Below are positions 43,175-52,600 of a DNA stretch of 64,000 nucleotides, piece by piece. The notes under the pieces are model-generated. The model worked only from the letters and a program-made list of their open reading frames with translations, did no database searches and was not told the origin of the DNA. Position 1 is the first letter of the stretch. Every line of letters starts with the position of its first letter. The DNA comes from Phycicoccus flavus (GTDB taxonomy: Bacteria > Actinomycetota > Actinomycetes > Actinomycetales > Dermatophilaceae): NCBI RefSeq assembly GCF_004025965.2, contig NZ_SAYU02000013.1, positions 1 to 64,000 on the forward strand, read 5' to 3'. Both the position numbers and the translations under genes were made by a program.

Positions 43175-44199
43175 TGTCGGGCTGGGTCGCCCTCCCCGTC
43201 ACCGTGGCCATCATCGCGGCCAGCGCGTTCTTCGTCGCCGTCGAGTTCGCCGTCATCGCCTCGCGCCGCACCCGGCTGGAGGCCGCGGCGACGACGAGCC
43301 GGGCGGCGCGCGCGGCGCTGCGCAGCGCGTCGGAGGTCTCGGTGCTGCTCGCGGGCTCCCAGCTGGGGATCACCGCGTGCACCCTGGCCCTCGGCGCCGT
43401 GTCCGAGCCCGCGCTCGAGCACGCCCTCGAGCCGCTCGTCGAGGCCCTCGGGCTGCCGCCGGGCGTCGCCTACGTCGTGTCCTTCGCCCTGGCCCTGGTC
43501 GTCGTCACCTTCCTCCACCTCGTCGTCGGGGAGATGGCGCCGAAGTCCTGGGCGATCTCGCACCCCGAGCGCTCGGCGATGATGTTCGCCGTCCCCATGC
43601 GCGCGTTCATGGCGGTCTTCCGGCCGGTGCTCGTCCTCCTCAACGACGCCGCCAACGGCCTGGTCCGGCGGGTGGGGGTCGAGCCGGTCGACGAGGTCGC
43701 CGTCGAGCAGAGCCCCGCGGACCTGCGTCAGCTCGTCCTGCACTCCGCGGAGGCCGGCGACCTCGACGCCGGGTCCTCCGAGCAGCTGACCAGCGCGCTG
43801 GAGACCGCCGAGCTCACCGTTGACGAGGTCGTCGGGGACGGTCCGCTCGTGCGGGTGGGGTCCGGCGCCACCGTCGGCGAGGTGCAGTCGCTCTCGCTGG
43901 AGTCCGGCCACCTGCGGGTGCTCGTCGGGGACGAGGACGCGCCGTCCGGCGTCGTCCATGTCCGCGACACCCTCACCGCCGACCCGGGGTCGCCGATCGA
44001 GCCGTTCGTGCGCGACCTGGCCCGGGTCCGCGGCGACCTCACCGTCCTCGACGCCATCCAGGAGCTGCGCTCCGCGGGCTCGCAGATCGCCCTCGTCCGG
44101 TCGAAGGACGCGGCCCGGGTCGTCACCATCGCGGACCTGCTGGCCCGGGTCATGCCGGCCAGCGCCCCCGCCGAGCAGACCCCGTCGGCGCAGGCCTGA
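43174..44199 (+). CDS. CNNM family transporter-like protein, gene 2 (shorter paralogue)
   Basis: A 341-residue CNNM protein with the DUF21 membrane domain (FFVAVEFAVIASRRTRLEAA, HLVVGEMAPKSWAISHPERS) and a degenerate CBS pair. It lacks the C-terminal CorC_HlyC domain of its upstream paralogue. The ATG overlaps the preceding stop by one base behind GGAGG. Long-short CNNM pairs of this kind are common in actinobacteria and may form heteromers. Substrate and direction of transport are not established. Confidence 0.92.
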   Translation: MSGWVALPVTVAIIAASAFFVAVEFAVIASRRTRLEAAATTSRAARAALRSASEVSVLLAGSQLGITACTLALGAVSEPALEHALEPLVEALGLPPGVAYVVSFALALVVVTFLHLVVGEMAPKSWAISHPERSAMMFAVPMRAFMAVFRPVLVLLNDAANGLVRRVGVEPVDEVAVEQSPADLRQLVLHSAEAGDLDAGSSEQLTSALETAELTVDEVVGDGPLVRVGSGATVGEVQSLSLESGHLRVLVGDEDAPSGVVHVRDTLTADPGSPIEPFVRDLARVRGDLTVLDAIQELRSAGSQIALVRSKDAARVVTIADLLARVMPASAPAEQTPSAQA

Positions 44200-44224
44200 C
44201 GCCCGGGGCCCCGCCGGACACGGC

Positions 44225-44262
44225 CGCGCCGGCCCGCCCCCGCGAGGGGACGGACCGGCGCG
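44225..44262. terminator. Bidirectional hairpin between convergent genes
   Basis: CGCGCCGGCCCGCCCC and GGGGACGGACCGGCGCG form a 16-bp stem around CGCGA, with two C-A mismatches that become G-U pairs in minus-strand RNA. It sits between the CNNM gene 2 and M28 peptidase stops. Confidence 0.7.
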
Positions 44263-44310
44263 TCGTGCGGAGCGGACGTGGCCCGTGAGGGCCGTGCCCG
44301 CCGAGCGGGC

Positions 44311-45861
44311 TCAGCTCTCCGAGAGGTGCTCGTGCTCGTCGTGCAGGCCGCCCTGGCGACCGTCGGAGGCCATGCCGGCCGTCGTCGGCTGCACCGGCGC
44401 GAAGTTCGGCTTGCCGGCGACGCCGTTGACGTCGCTGGTGTTCATGCCGTACTGGAGCACCGCGAAGGCGATGGCGTCGGAGTTGACGTCCAGCGCGGTG
44501 TCGTTGTTGTTCGCGTAGGTGTCGCAGGGCTGGTGGTAGCACGGGTCGTACTGCGCACCGGCCGTGCCGCCCCAGATCTGCGCCTCCTCGGGGGTCTTGA
44601 TGCCCTCGGCGCCGGTGAACAGGCCACCGGAGGGGATGCCGGCCGCGATGAACGGCCCGTAGTCGGAGCGGCCGCTGAAGTCGGTGCCCTTGAACGGGAT
44701 GCCGCGCTGGCTGTAGAACGCCTCGAACGTCTTCTCGATGCGGGCCGAGCCGTCCGGCCCCGGACCCGCGCCGACCCCGTCGGAGTCGTCGCCGTCGTAG
44801 ACGAAGAAGACGTGGTTGGGCGAGCCCACCATGTCGAAGTTGAGGTAGAGGGCGATGCGGTCGCGGGCGGCCTCGTCCAGGCTTGCCACGTAGCGGGTCG
44901 AGCCGACCAGGCCCGACTCCTCGGCGCCCCACCAGGCGAACCGGATCTTGTTGACCGGCTTGACCTTGGCCATCTGGACCGCCGTCTCCAGCAGGGCGGC
45001 GGTACCCGAGCCGTTGTCGTTGATCCCCGGCCCCGCGTTGACCGAGTCCAGGTGGGCGCCGGCCATGACGACGTTGTCGGCGTTCCCGCCGGCGGTCTCG
45101 GCGAGGACGTTGTAGGTCGTGGCCTCGCCGCGGAAGGTGTCGGTCTTGACCCGCAGGACGAGACCCGCGGTGCCGGCGAGCCGCTGCCCGACGTCCTGGG
45201 TCACGGAGACGACCGGCAGGTCGAGCGCGAAGGACTCCGAGAGCGTCCCGTTGAGGACGCCGGCCTGGTTGTTGTAGATGACGACGGCGCTCGCGCCGGC
45301 GGCGGCGGCGTTCGTCGCCTTGGCCGCGAAGGTGCAGCCGCCGCGGCTGATGAGCGCGATGTTCCCGGCGGGGAAGCCGGCGAAGTCGGCGGCCTCGCAG
45401 CCGGGCGTGGCGTCCGCGGGCGGCGGGGTGAGGGCGGTGACCGACGCGGTGACGTCGCCGCTGCCGGAGTAGCTCATGATCGACACCGGGACCGGCCCGG
45501 TGGGAGCCGGCGAGACCTGCTCGAGGACCGTGGCCGACAGGGTGATGAAGGTGTTGTACGTGAAGGACTGGACGGTGGGCGAGTACCCGGCCTTCTCCAG
45601 CGTGGAGCGCACGTACTCGACGGACTCGTCGTAGCCCGGGCTGCCCGACACCCGCGTGTCGTTGTTGGCGTCCGCGATGGCCTGGAGGGCCGCCTGGTGG
45701 GCGCGCACGCCCTCGAGGGTCACGCACTCGGCGAGCTTGGCGTGGGTGTTGTTCGTGCGCGACGAGCACGCGTCCGGGCCGGCCACGGCGCTGGGGCCGA
45801 GCGTGGCGGCCAGGGCACCGGCGGCGACGACGGCGCCGGCACGCAGGAGGGTACGGGGCAT
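44311..45861 (-). CDS. Secreted M28 family zinc aminopeptidase with PA domain
   Basis: A 516-residue secreted peptidase. The signal peptide is MPRTLLRAGAVVAAGALAAT. A protease-associated domain (CTFAAKATNAAAAGASAVVI) is inserted before the catalytic core. Zinc ligands are visible: AGAHLDSV, GINDNGSGTAALLE, WWGAEESGLVGS, LYLNFDMVGSPN and CYHQPCDTY, matching the Streptomyces griseus aminopeptidase type. It would release N-terminal residues from peptides outside the cell. An acidic His/Glu-rich tail ends the protein. AGGGAG precedes the ATG, and three 11-bp direct repeats lie upstream (45952-45984). Confidence 0.93.
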   Translation of the reverse strand: MPRTLLRAGAVVAAGALAATLGPSAVAGPDACSSRTNNTHAKLAECVTLEGVRAHQAALQAIADANNDTRVSGSPGYDESVEYVRSTLEKAGYSPTVQSFTYNTFITLSATVLEQVSPAPTGPVPVSIMSYSGSGDVTASVTALTPPPADATPGCEAADFAGFPAGNIALISRGGCTFAAKATNAAAAGASAVVIYNNQAGVLNGTLSESFALDLPVVSVTQDVGQRLAGTAGLVLRVKTDTFRGEATTYNVLAETAGGNADNVVMAGAHLDSVNAGPGINDNGSGTAALLETAVQMAKVKPVNKIRFAWWGAEESGLVGSTRYVASLDEAARDRIALYLNFDMVGSPNHVFFVYDGDDSDGVGAGPGPDGSARIEKTFEAFYSQRGIPFKGTDFSGRSDYGPFIAAGIPSGGLFTGAEGIKTPEEAQIWGGTAGAQYDPCYHQPCDTYANNNDTALDVNSDAIAFAVLQYGMNTSDVNGVAGKPNFAPVQPTTAGMASDGRQGGLHDEHEHLSES

Positions 45862-45914
45862 GGATGTCTCCCTGGAGGGTGTGAGGGGGCTCCCCTGGCT
45901 CGGGGGGTGCCGTG

Positions 45915-45920
45915 ACGGTA
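45915..45920 (-). promoter_or_regulatory. Candidate -10 box of the M28 peptidase gene
   Basis: TACCGT on the minus strand, about 54 bp before the ATG and 31 bp downstream of the triple direct repeat. Confidence 0.4.
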
Positions 45921-45951
45921 GCCTCCGGCGGCGGCCGCTGAGAACCACCTG

Positions 45952-45984
45952 AGAGTCAAGAATCTGCCAAGACTCGGTCAAGAA
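45952..45984 (-). promoter_or_regulatory. Three contiguous 11-bp direct repeats upstream of the M28 peptidase
   Basis: Read on the minus strand: TTCTTGACCGA, GTCTTGGCAGA, TTCTTGACTCT. The 11-bp phasing without gaps is that of OmpR/PhoP-class response regulators, which bind one repeat per monomer on one face of the helix. The position, ~30-65 bp upstream of the -10, suits activation. Confidence 0.6.
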
Positions 45985-46001
45985 CGCCCGGGCCGAGCGG
46001 G

Positions 46002-47045
46002 TCAGGAGTAGTCGGCCCAGAGCCGGCGCTGCTGCCCGTCGACGGTGACGGACCCGCCGTAGGGCAGGACCCACTGCGGCCGGGTGTGCCCGAACGGCGG
46101 CCCGACGAGGACGACGGCCTCCGGGTTGTAGCGGTGCACCACCTCGATCGCGGTGTCCCGCTGGGCGTCGCGGTGTGCTCGTCGCTGCGCGGCGGTGGGC
46201 CGCCGGGCGAAGTCCGAGGCCGGTGGCCGGGCGACGAGGACGGCGTCGACCGCCTCGAGCAGTCCGCGTTCGCCGAGCGAGCGGACGATGTACCCGAACT
46301 CCGGCGCGGGGATGAGCTCCTCCGAGGCCTCGAGGAGGAGGACCCCGCCGGCGAGGACGGACGGGTCGGCGGGGAACCGGCCGGCGGTGAGGACCCACTG
46401 GACGACCTCGACGCACCCGCCCCAGGTGCGCCCGGTGACGACGCGGGCGGGCCCGGCCCAGGTCCACGGCTCGGTCGGCTCGCGCTCACCGCACTCGGTG
46501 AGCGCCCGCGGGTCCTTCCAGTCGAGCCCGATGTCCTCGGACTCCCCCGGCTCGGTCACCTCGAGCCGCTCGCCGGTGAGCAGCGCGGCGCGCAGGGAGG
46601 CGGCGTGCACCGGGTCCACGTGCGGTCCGGGACCGAGGTGCACCTGGGTCGACCCGCCGTAGAAGCCGGCGACGCCGTGGGTCCAGAGCCAGGACAGGAC
46701 GTTGGTGTTGTCGCTGTACCCGACGAACGGCTTGGGGTCACGCCGCGGGAGCTCCGGGTCGAGGTGCGGCACGACCGTGATCTGGTCCTCCCCGCCGATC
46801 GTCGCGAGGACGGCCCGGACCGCCGGGTCACCGAACGCCGCGTTCAGGTCGGCCGCCCGGTCCCGCGGCGACGCGCCGAGGCGCCGGGTCGTCGGGTACT
46901 CGACGGGGACGAGCCCGGTCACCTCGCGCAGGCGGTGCATCGCCTGCTCGTGGACCTCCGGCCCCTCGCCGGGCGCGGCGAACGACGGCGAGAGGACGGC
47001 GACCCGGTCCCCCGGCCGGGCCTTGGCGGGCGCGACGATCTCCAT
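46002..47045 (-). CDS. S66 family peptidase (LD-carboxypeptidase / MccF-like)
   Basis: A 347-residue cytoplasmic serine peptidase. The nucleophile elbow is KPFVGYSDNTNVLSWLW (Ser near residue 112), with the Glu in LLLEASEELIPAPEFGYIVR and the His in GPPFGHTRPQWVLPYGG. S66 enzymes recycle peptidoglycan tetrapeptides or, in the MccF branch, inactivate microcin C-type nucleotides; length and motifs slightly favour MccF. The ATG lies seven bases after TACCGT (complement of 47053-47058), indicating a leaderless mRNA. The in-frame GTG/ATG at 47081 is less likely. Confidence 0.9.
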   Translation of the reverse strand: MEIVAPAKARPGDRVAVLSPSFAAPGEGPEVHEQAMHRLREVTGLVPVEYPTTRRLGASPRDRAADLNAAFGDPAVRAVLATIGGEDQITVVPHLDPELPRRDPKPFVGYSDNTNVLSWLWTHGVAGFYGGSTQVHLGPGPHVDPVHAASLRAALLTGERLEVTEPGESEDIGLDWKDPRALTECGEREPTEPWTWAGPARVVTGRTWGGCVEVVQWVLTAGRFPADPSVLAGGVLLLEASEELIPAPEFGYIVRSLGERGLLEAVDAVLVARPPASDFARRPTAAQRRAHRDAQRDTAIEVVHRYNPEAVVLVGPPFGHTRPQWVLPYGGSVTVDGQQRRLWADYS

Positions 47046-47123
47046 GCGCCCGACGGTACGCAGCGGGCGCGGCGCCGTCATCCCGCGCCGCGGTCGGCGC
47101 CGGTGAGCCGCGGTGAGCCGCGG

Positions 47124-47954
47124 TCAGCCGCGGGCGGCGACGGCGGCGTCGTACAGCGCCTTCTTCGACAGGCCGGTGCGGCCCGCGACCTCCCCGCAGA
47201 CGTCCTTGAGCCGCTCGCCGGCGGCGACGCGCGCCCGGACCTCGGGCAGCACGTCCTCGACGGTGGCGGCGGGCCCGGTGGCCCCGGCGACGACGACGGT
47301 GACCTCACCGCGGGCGTGCTCCTCCGCCCACGCGGCGAGGTCGGCAAGCCCGCCGCGGCGGACCTCCTCGTAGGTCTTGGTCAGCTCGCGGCACACGGCG
47401 GCGGGACGGTCGGCGCCGAACGCCGCGGCCATCGAGCCCAGCGCCCGCGCGAGCCGGTGCGGCGCCTCGAAGAAGACCATGGTGCGCCGCTCGTCGGCCA
47501 GCCCGGCCAGGGCCCGCTCGCGCTCGCCCTCCTTGCGCGGCAGGAAACCCTCGAAGCAGAACCGGTCGACCGGCAGCCCCGACACCGCGAGCGCGGTGAG
47601 CACCGCCGACGGCCCGGGCACGCCGGTGACCCGCAGCCCGGCCTCGACGGCGGCGGCGACGAGCCGGTAGCCGGGGTCGGAGACCGAGGGCATCCCGGCG
47701 TCGGTGACGACGAGCACCCGGGCGCCGCCGCGCAGCTCGTCGACGAGGTCGGCGGCGCGTGCGGACTCGTTGTGCTCGTGGAAGGACAGCACCCGGCCGG
47801 CCGGGGTGACGCCCAGCTCGGCGCACAGGCGGCGCAGGCGACGGGTGTCCTCCGCGGCCACGACGTCGGCGGTGCCGAGCTCGTCGACGAGGCGCGGCGA
47901 GGCGTCCCGCGGGTCGCCGATCGGGGTCGCCGCCAGCACGAGGACGCCGCTCAT
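47124..47954 (-). CDS. rsmI: 16S rRNA (cytidine-1402-2'-O)-methyltransferase
   Basis: RsmI, 276 residues, methylates the ribose of C1402 in 16S rRNA. Motifs include LVLAATPIGDPRDASPRLVD at the N-terminus, AAEDTRRLRRL, LSFHEHNE, VVTDAGMPSVSDPGYRLV and a late FFEAPHRLARAL. The ATG is six bases after GAGGAT (complement of 47961-47966). It diverges from pmt with 56 bp between start codons, the same arrangement as in mycobacteria (Rv1003/Rv1002c). Confidence 0.96.
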   Translation of the reverse strand: MSGVLVLAATPIGDPRDASPRLVDELGTADVVAAEDTRRLRRLCAELGVTPAGRVLSFHEHNESARAADLVDELRGGARVLVVTDAGMPSVSDPGYRLVAAAVEAGLRVTGVPGPSAVLTALAVSGLPVDRFCFEGFLPRKEGERERALAGLADERRTMVFFEAPHRLARALGSMAAAFGADRPAAVCRELTKTYEEVRRGGLADLAAWAEEHARGEVTVVVAGATGPAATVEDVLPEVRARVAAGERLKDVCGEVAGRTGLSKKALYDAAVAARG

Positions 47955-48010
47955 GCGCCGATCCTCGCACGCTGCCGGGAACCCCGAGGAGGGCCACCTA
48001 CGATGTGCCG

Positions 48011-49570
48011 GTGACCCGGACGGACGAGCTGCGCGCCCGCCTGCTGGGGCACCGCCCGACCGACGTGCTGTGGGGGTGGCTCGGGCCCGGGCTCATCGCG
48101 CTCGTCGGCGGCCTCCTGCGGTTCTGGGACCTCGGGCGGCCGCAGGCGCTCGTCTTCGACGAGACGTACTACGTCAAGCAGGGCTACTCGATGATCCGCT
48201 ACGGCGTCGAGATGCACACCCTGCGGTCGCTGAAGACGCCGGACGTCCCCTTCGCGCAGGGCACGCCGGACGTGTTCTCCTCCACCGAGGGCGACTACGT
48301 CGTGCACCCACCGGTCGGCAAGTGGGTCATCGGGGCCGGCGAGTGGGTCATCGGCGCCGACAACGGCTGGGGCTGGCGGTTCTCCGTGGCGCTGGTCGGC
48401 ACGCTGTCGATCCTCGTCGTGGGCCGGGTGGCGCGGCGGATGTTCGGGTCGACGGCGCTCGGCTGCGTCGCCTCGTTCCTCCTGGCCTTCGAGGGCCTGC
48501 ACTTCGTCATGTCCCGCACCGGCATCCTCGACATCATCGTCATGTTCTTCGCGCTGTGCGCGTTCGCCGCGCTGCTCATCGACCGCGACCGGAGCCGCGC
48601 GACCCTCGCCGCGAAGGTCGGGGCCCTCGGCCGGGGCGAGTGGCCCGAGGGGGTCGGGCCGTGGCTCGGCCCGCGGCCGTGGCGGTGGGTGGCGGGCGTG
48701 TCGCTCGGGCTGTGCACCGGGACGAAGATCTCCGGCCTGTTCTTCCTCGCCGCCTTCGGGCTCCTCACGGTGTGGTGGGACCTCGGCGCCCGCCGGGCCG
48801 CCGGGGTGCGGCACTGGCTGCGGGGCACGGCGGTGCTCGACGCCCCGTTCGCCGTCGTCCAGACGGTCCTCACCGCCGCCGGGGTCTACCTCGTGTCCTG
48901 GACCGGTTGGTTCCTCTCCGACACGGGCTACAACCGGCAGTGGGCGCAGGACAACCCCGGGGAGGGCGTGCAGTGGCTGCCGCCGGCGCTGCGCAGCCTC
49001 GTCGACTACCACCGCCAGCAGTTCGGCTTCAACACCACCCTCGCCGAGCCGCACCCGTACATGTCGAACCCGTGGTCCTGGCTCGTCCAGACCCGGCCGA
49101 CGTCGTTCTACTACGAGAGCCCGACGCAGGGGGTCGACGGCTGCACGGTGGCCCAGTGCTCCCAGGCCATCAACCCGATCGGCACCGTGACCATGTGGTG
49201 GGTCGGCGTGCTCGCGCTGCTCGTCGTCCTGTGGTGGTGGGTGGTGCGGCGCGACTGGCGGGCCGGGGCGATCGTCGCGGGGATGGTCGGCGGCTACCTG
49301 CCGTGGTTCGCGTTCCAGGGCCGCACGATCTTCACCTTCTACGCCGTGGCCTTCGAGCCCTGGGTCGTGCTCGCCGTGACGATGGCGGTGGGGCTGTTCG
49401 TCGGGCAGCGCGCGGCCGACCCCGCCCGCTGGCGGGTGCGCGTCCTCGTCGTCGGCGGCTACCTGCTGCTCACCCTCGCCGTGTTCGCCTTCTTCCACCC
49501 GGTCTACGTCGCCGACACCATCCCCTACGACCACTGGCGCTGGCGGATGTGGTTCCCGAGCTGGATCTGA
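48011..49570 (+). CDS. pmt: Dolichyl-phosphate-mannose-protein mannosyltransferase (GT39)
   Basis: A 519-residue polytopic membrane enzyme that O-mannosylates secreted proteins using polyprenyl-phosphate mannose. Loop 1 carries the catalytic acidic pair in LVFDETYYVKQGYSMIRYG (about residues 46-64), followed by VHPPVGKWVIG and LLAFEGLHFVMSRTGILDII. About eleven helices. GTG at 48011 is six bases downstream of TACGAT (47999-48004), suggesting leaderless translation; the GTG at 48005 touches that box. Position beside rsmI matches Rv1002c. Confidence 0.95.
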   Translation: MTRTDELRARLLGHRPTDVLWGWLGPGLIALVGGLLRFWDLGRPQALVFDETYYVKQGYSMIRYGVEMHTLRSLKTPDVPFAQGTPDVFSSTEGDYVVHPPVGKWVIGAGEWVIGADNGWGWRFSVALVGTLSILVVGRVARRMFGSTALGCVASFLLAFEGLHFVMSRTGILDIIVMFFALCAFAALLIDRDRSRATLAAKVGALGRGEWPEGVGPWLGPRPWRWVAGVSLGLCTGTKISGLFFLAAFGLLTVWWDLGARRAAGVRHWLRGTAVLDAPFAVVQTVLTAAGVYLVSWTGWFLSDTGYNRQWAQDNPGEGVQWLPPALRSLVDYHRQQFGFNTTLAEPHPYMSNPWSWLVQTRPTSFYYESPTQGVDGCTVAQCSQAINPIGTVTMWWVGVLALLVVLWWWVVRRDWRAGAIVAGMVGGYLPWFAFQGRTIFTFYAVAFEPWVVLAVTMAVGLFVGQRAADPARWRVRVLVVGGYLLLTLAVFAFFHPVYVADTIPYDHWRWRMWFPSWI

Positions 49571-49631
49571 GGGGGCCGCGGGCCCGAGTCGCCTCCCCGG
49601 GGCTGTCGGGGGCCGCGCGTACGGTCGAGCC

Positions 49632-52600
49632 ATGATCCTCCTCGACGGACGCGTCGTCGCCAGCGCCAGCGACCTGCGCACGGCCGCGGCGTGCGAGTTC
49701 GCGCTCGTCGCCGGGCTCGACGTGCGGCTGGGCCGGCGTGCCGGGGACGCCGAGGACGAGGACCCGATGCTCGCGCGCGTCGCGCAGCTGGGCGACGAGC
49801 ACGAGCAGGCCGAGCTGCGGCGTCTCCACGGCGTCCACCCCGGCGGCATCGTCCAGTTCCCTCGTCCGGATTACACCGACGCGGCCCTGCGCGAGGCCAT
49901 GGCGGCGACGGTCACGGCCACGTCCGACCCCGGCGTCCGGGTGCTCACCCAGGCGACCGTCTACGACGGCGGCTTCGTCGGCCACGCCGACTTCCTCGAG
50001 CGCACGGCGGACGGCTGGCTCGTCAGCGACACCAAGCTCGCGCGGTCGGCGAACGTCGCCGCGCTGCTGCAGGTCGGCGCCTACGCGGCGCTGCTCGCCG
50101 GGGCCGGCGTGCCGGTGGCGCCCGTCGCCCGGCTCGTCCTCGGCGGCGGCGACGTGGAGGACGTCGCCCTCGGCGACGTCCTGCCGGTCTACCGGGCCCG
50201 GCGCGCGCGTCTCGAGACGCTGCTGGGTGAGCACCTGGCCGACGACGCCCCCGCCCGCTGGGGCGACGCGCGCTGGCTGGCCTGCGGCCGCTGCCCGGTC
50301 TGCGACACCGAGGTCGAGGCCGCCCGCGACCTCCTGCTCGTCGCCGGCATGCGCGGGCCCACCCGGCGGCGGCTGATGGACGAGGGCGTGACGACGATCG
50401 ACGCGCTCGCCCGCAGCGAGGGCCCGGTGCCCGACGTGCGGTCGGCCACGCTGGAGCGGCTGCGCGCGCAGGCCCGGCTGCAGCTGGCGCAGGAGGCCGA
50501 CCCCGGGGCCGGGGTGCGGCACGAGGTCGTGGACGAGGACGCCCTGCGCCGGCTGCCGCCGCCGAGCCCGGGCGACGTGTTCTTCGACTTCGAGGGCGAC
50601 CCGCTGTGGCGCGAGCGCGGGTCCTCGGACTGGGGGCTGGAGTACCTCTTCGGGATGGTCGAGGTCGACACCGGCGAGCCGGAGTTCCGTGCCTTCTGGG
50701 CCCATGACCGGCGGGCGGAGCGGCAGGCGCTCGTCGACTTCGTCGACCACGTCCACGAGCGCCGGCGTCGCTGGCCGGACCTGCACGTCTACCACTACGC
50801 GCCCTACGAGCCCGCTGCCCTACTGCGGCTGGCCGCCCGCCACGGCACCTACGAGGACGAGGTCGACCAGCTGCTGCGCGACGGCGTGCTCGTCGACCTG
50901 TACGCGACGGTCCGCTCGGGGGTGCGGGTGTCGCAGCGCTCGTACTCGATCAAGAAGCTCGAGCCCCTCTACATGCCGGCCCGGGAGGAGGACGTCCAGG
51001 GCGGCGCCGAGAGCATCGTCGCCTACCACGAGTACGAGCAGGCGCTGCTCGAGGGGCGAACGGCCGAGGCGGAGACGCGGCTGCAGGACATCGCCGACTA
51101 CAACGAGAAGGACTGCGAGTCGACGTGGCTGCTGCGCGAGTGGCTGCTCGGCCTGCGGACCGACGACGCCGGCGACCCGCCGCCCCCCGTCCTGGAGGAG
51201 GCCGCCGAGCTGCGGGTGAGCGAGGCCCGGCAGGCCGCGCTCGAGCTCGAGGCCGCGGTCCGGGCCCTCGTCCCCGACGTCCCGCCCGCCGACCGGTCCG
51301 ACGTCGACCACGCGGTCGCGCTCGTCGCCGCCGCCGTCCTCTTCCACGCCCGCGAGGACAAGCCCAGGTGGCAGGAGCACTTCGAGCGGCTGCGGCTGCC
51401 CACGTCGGAGTGGCGCGCCGCCGACGGGGTCTTCCTCGTCGAGCGCACCGAGGTCGTCGGCGACTGGGCGAAGCCGCCGCGGGCCCGCAAGGCCCGGCGC
51501 CTGGTCCGGCTGCACGGCGAGCCGTTGCGCAACGCACCGCTGCCGGTCGGGGCCCGGGTCTCGGCGGTCTACGCCGTCCCGGCCCCCGACGGCATGACCG
51601 CCGAGCTGCTACACGCCAACGCCAAGAGCCCCGCCGGCGTCACCGTGCTCGAGACCGAGGAGGTGCGGGCCCCCAACGGGCGGCTGCACCAGACCCTCCT
51701 CGTCGAGGAGCTCCAGCCCGGCCCCGTCGGGCACGCGGTCGGGCCGGTGGCCCTGGTCCCCAACGACTCCGTCTCCTCCGCCACCATCGACGCCGCCCTC
51801 GCCGAGGTCGCTGCCGTCGTCCGTGACACCGGGCAGGTTCCCGTGGGCGCGGGTACCGACCTGCTGCTCCGCCGGCCCCCACGGCTGCGCGGCGGCGCGG
51901 CGCTGCCCTCGGTCCCCCCGGGGCCGGGCGGGTCGGTCGAGGCGGTGACCGAGGCACTGCGCGGGATGGACGACTCCTACGTCGCGGTGCAGGGCCCGCC
52001 CGGGACCGGCAAGACGTACGTCGGCGCGCACGTCGTCGCCCGGCTCGTGGCGGCCGGCTGGGCGGTCGGGGTGTGCGCGCAGAGCCACGCCGCCGTCGAG
52101 AACGTCCTCGACGCCGTCGTGCGGGCCGGAGTCGGCCGGTCGCAGGTCGGCAAGGCGCCGAAGCACGCGGCCTCCCCGGCGTGGACCGCGCTGGACTCGG
52201 CCGACGGGCTCGCGAGGTTCGCCGCGGAGCACCGTTCCGCCGGACGCGGATACGTGATCGGCGGCAGCGCGTGGGACCTCACCAGACCGTCGCGGGTCGA
52301 ACGCGGCCAGCTCGACCTGCTCGTCGTCGACGAGGCCGGCCAGTTCTCGCTGGCCAAGACGCTCGCGGTGTCGGTGGCGTCCCGGAGGCTGCTGCTGCTC
52401 GGCGACCCGCAGCAGCTGCCGCAGGTCATCACGGGCACGCACGCCGAACCCATCGACACCGCCGCCCTGGCCTGGCTGGCCGGCGGCGAGTCGGTGCTGC
52501 CCGCCCGGTTCGGCTACTTCCTCGACACGACGTGGCGGATGCACCCGGCGCTCACCGCCGTCGTGTCCGACCTCGCCTACGACGGTCGCCTCACCTCGCG

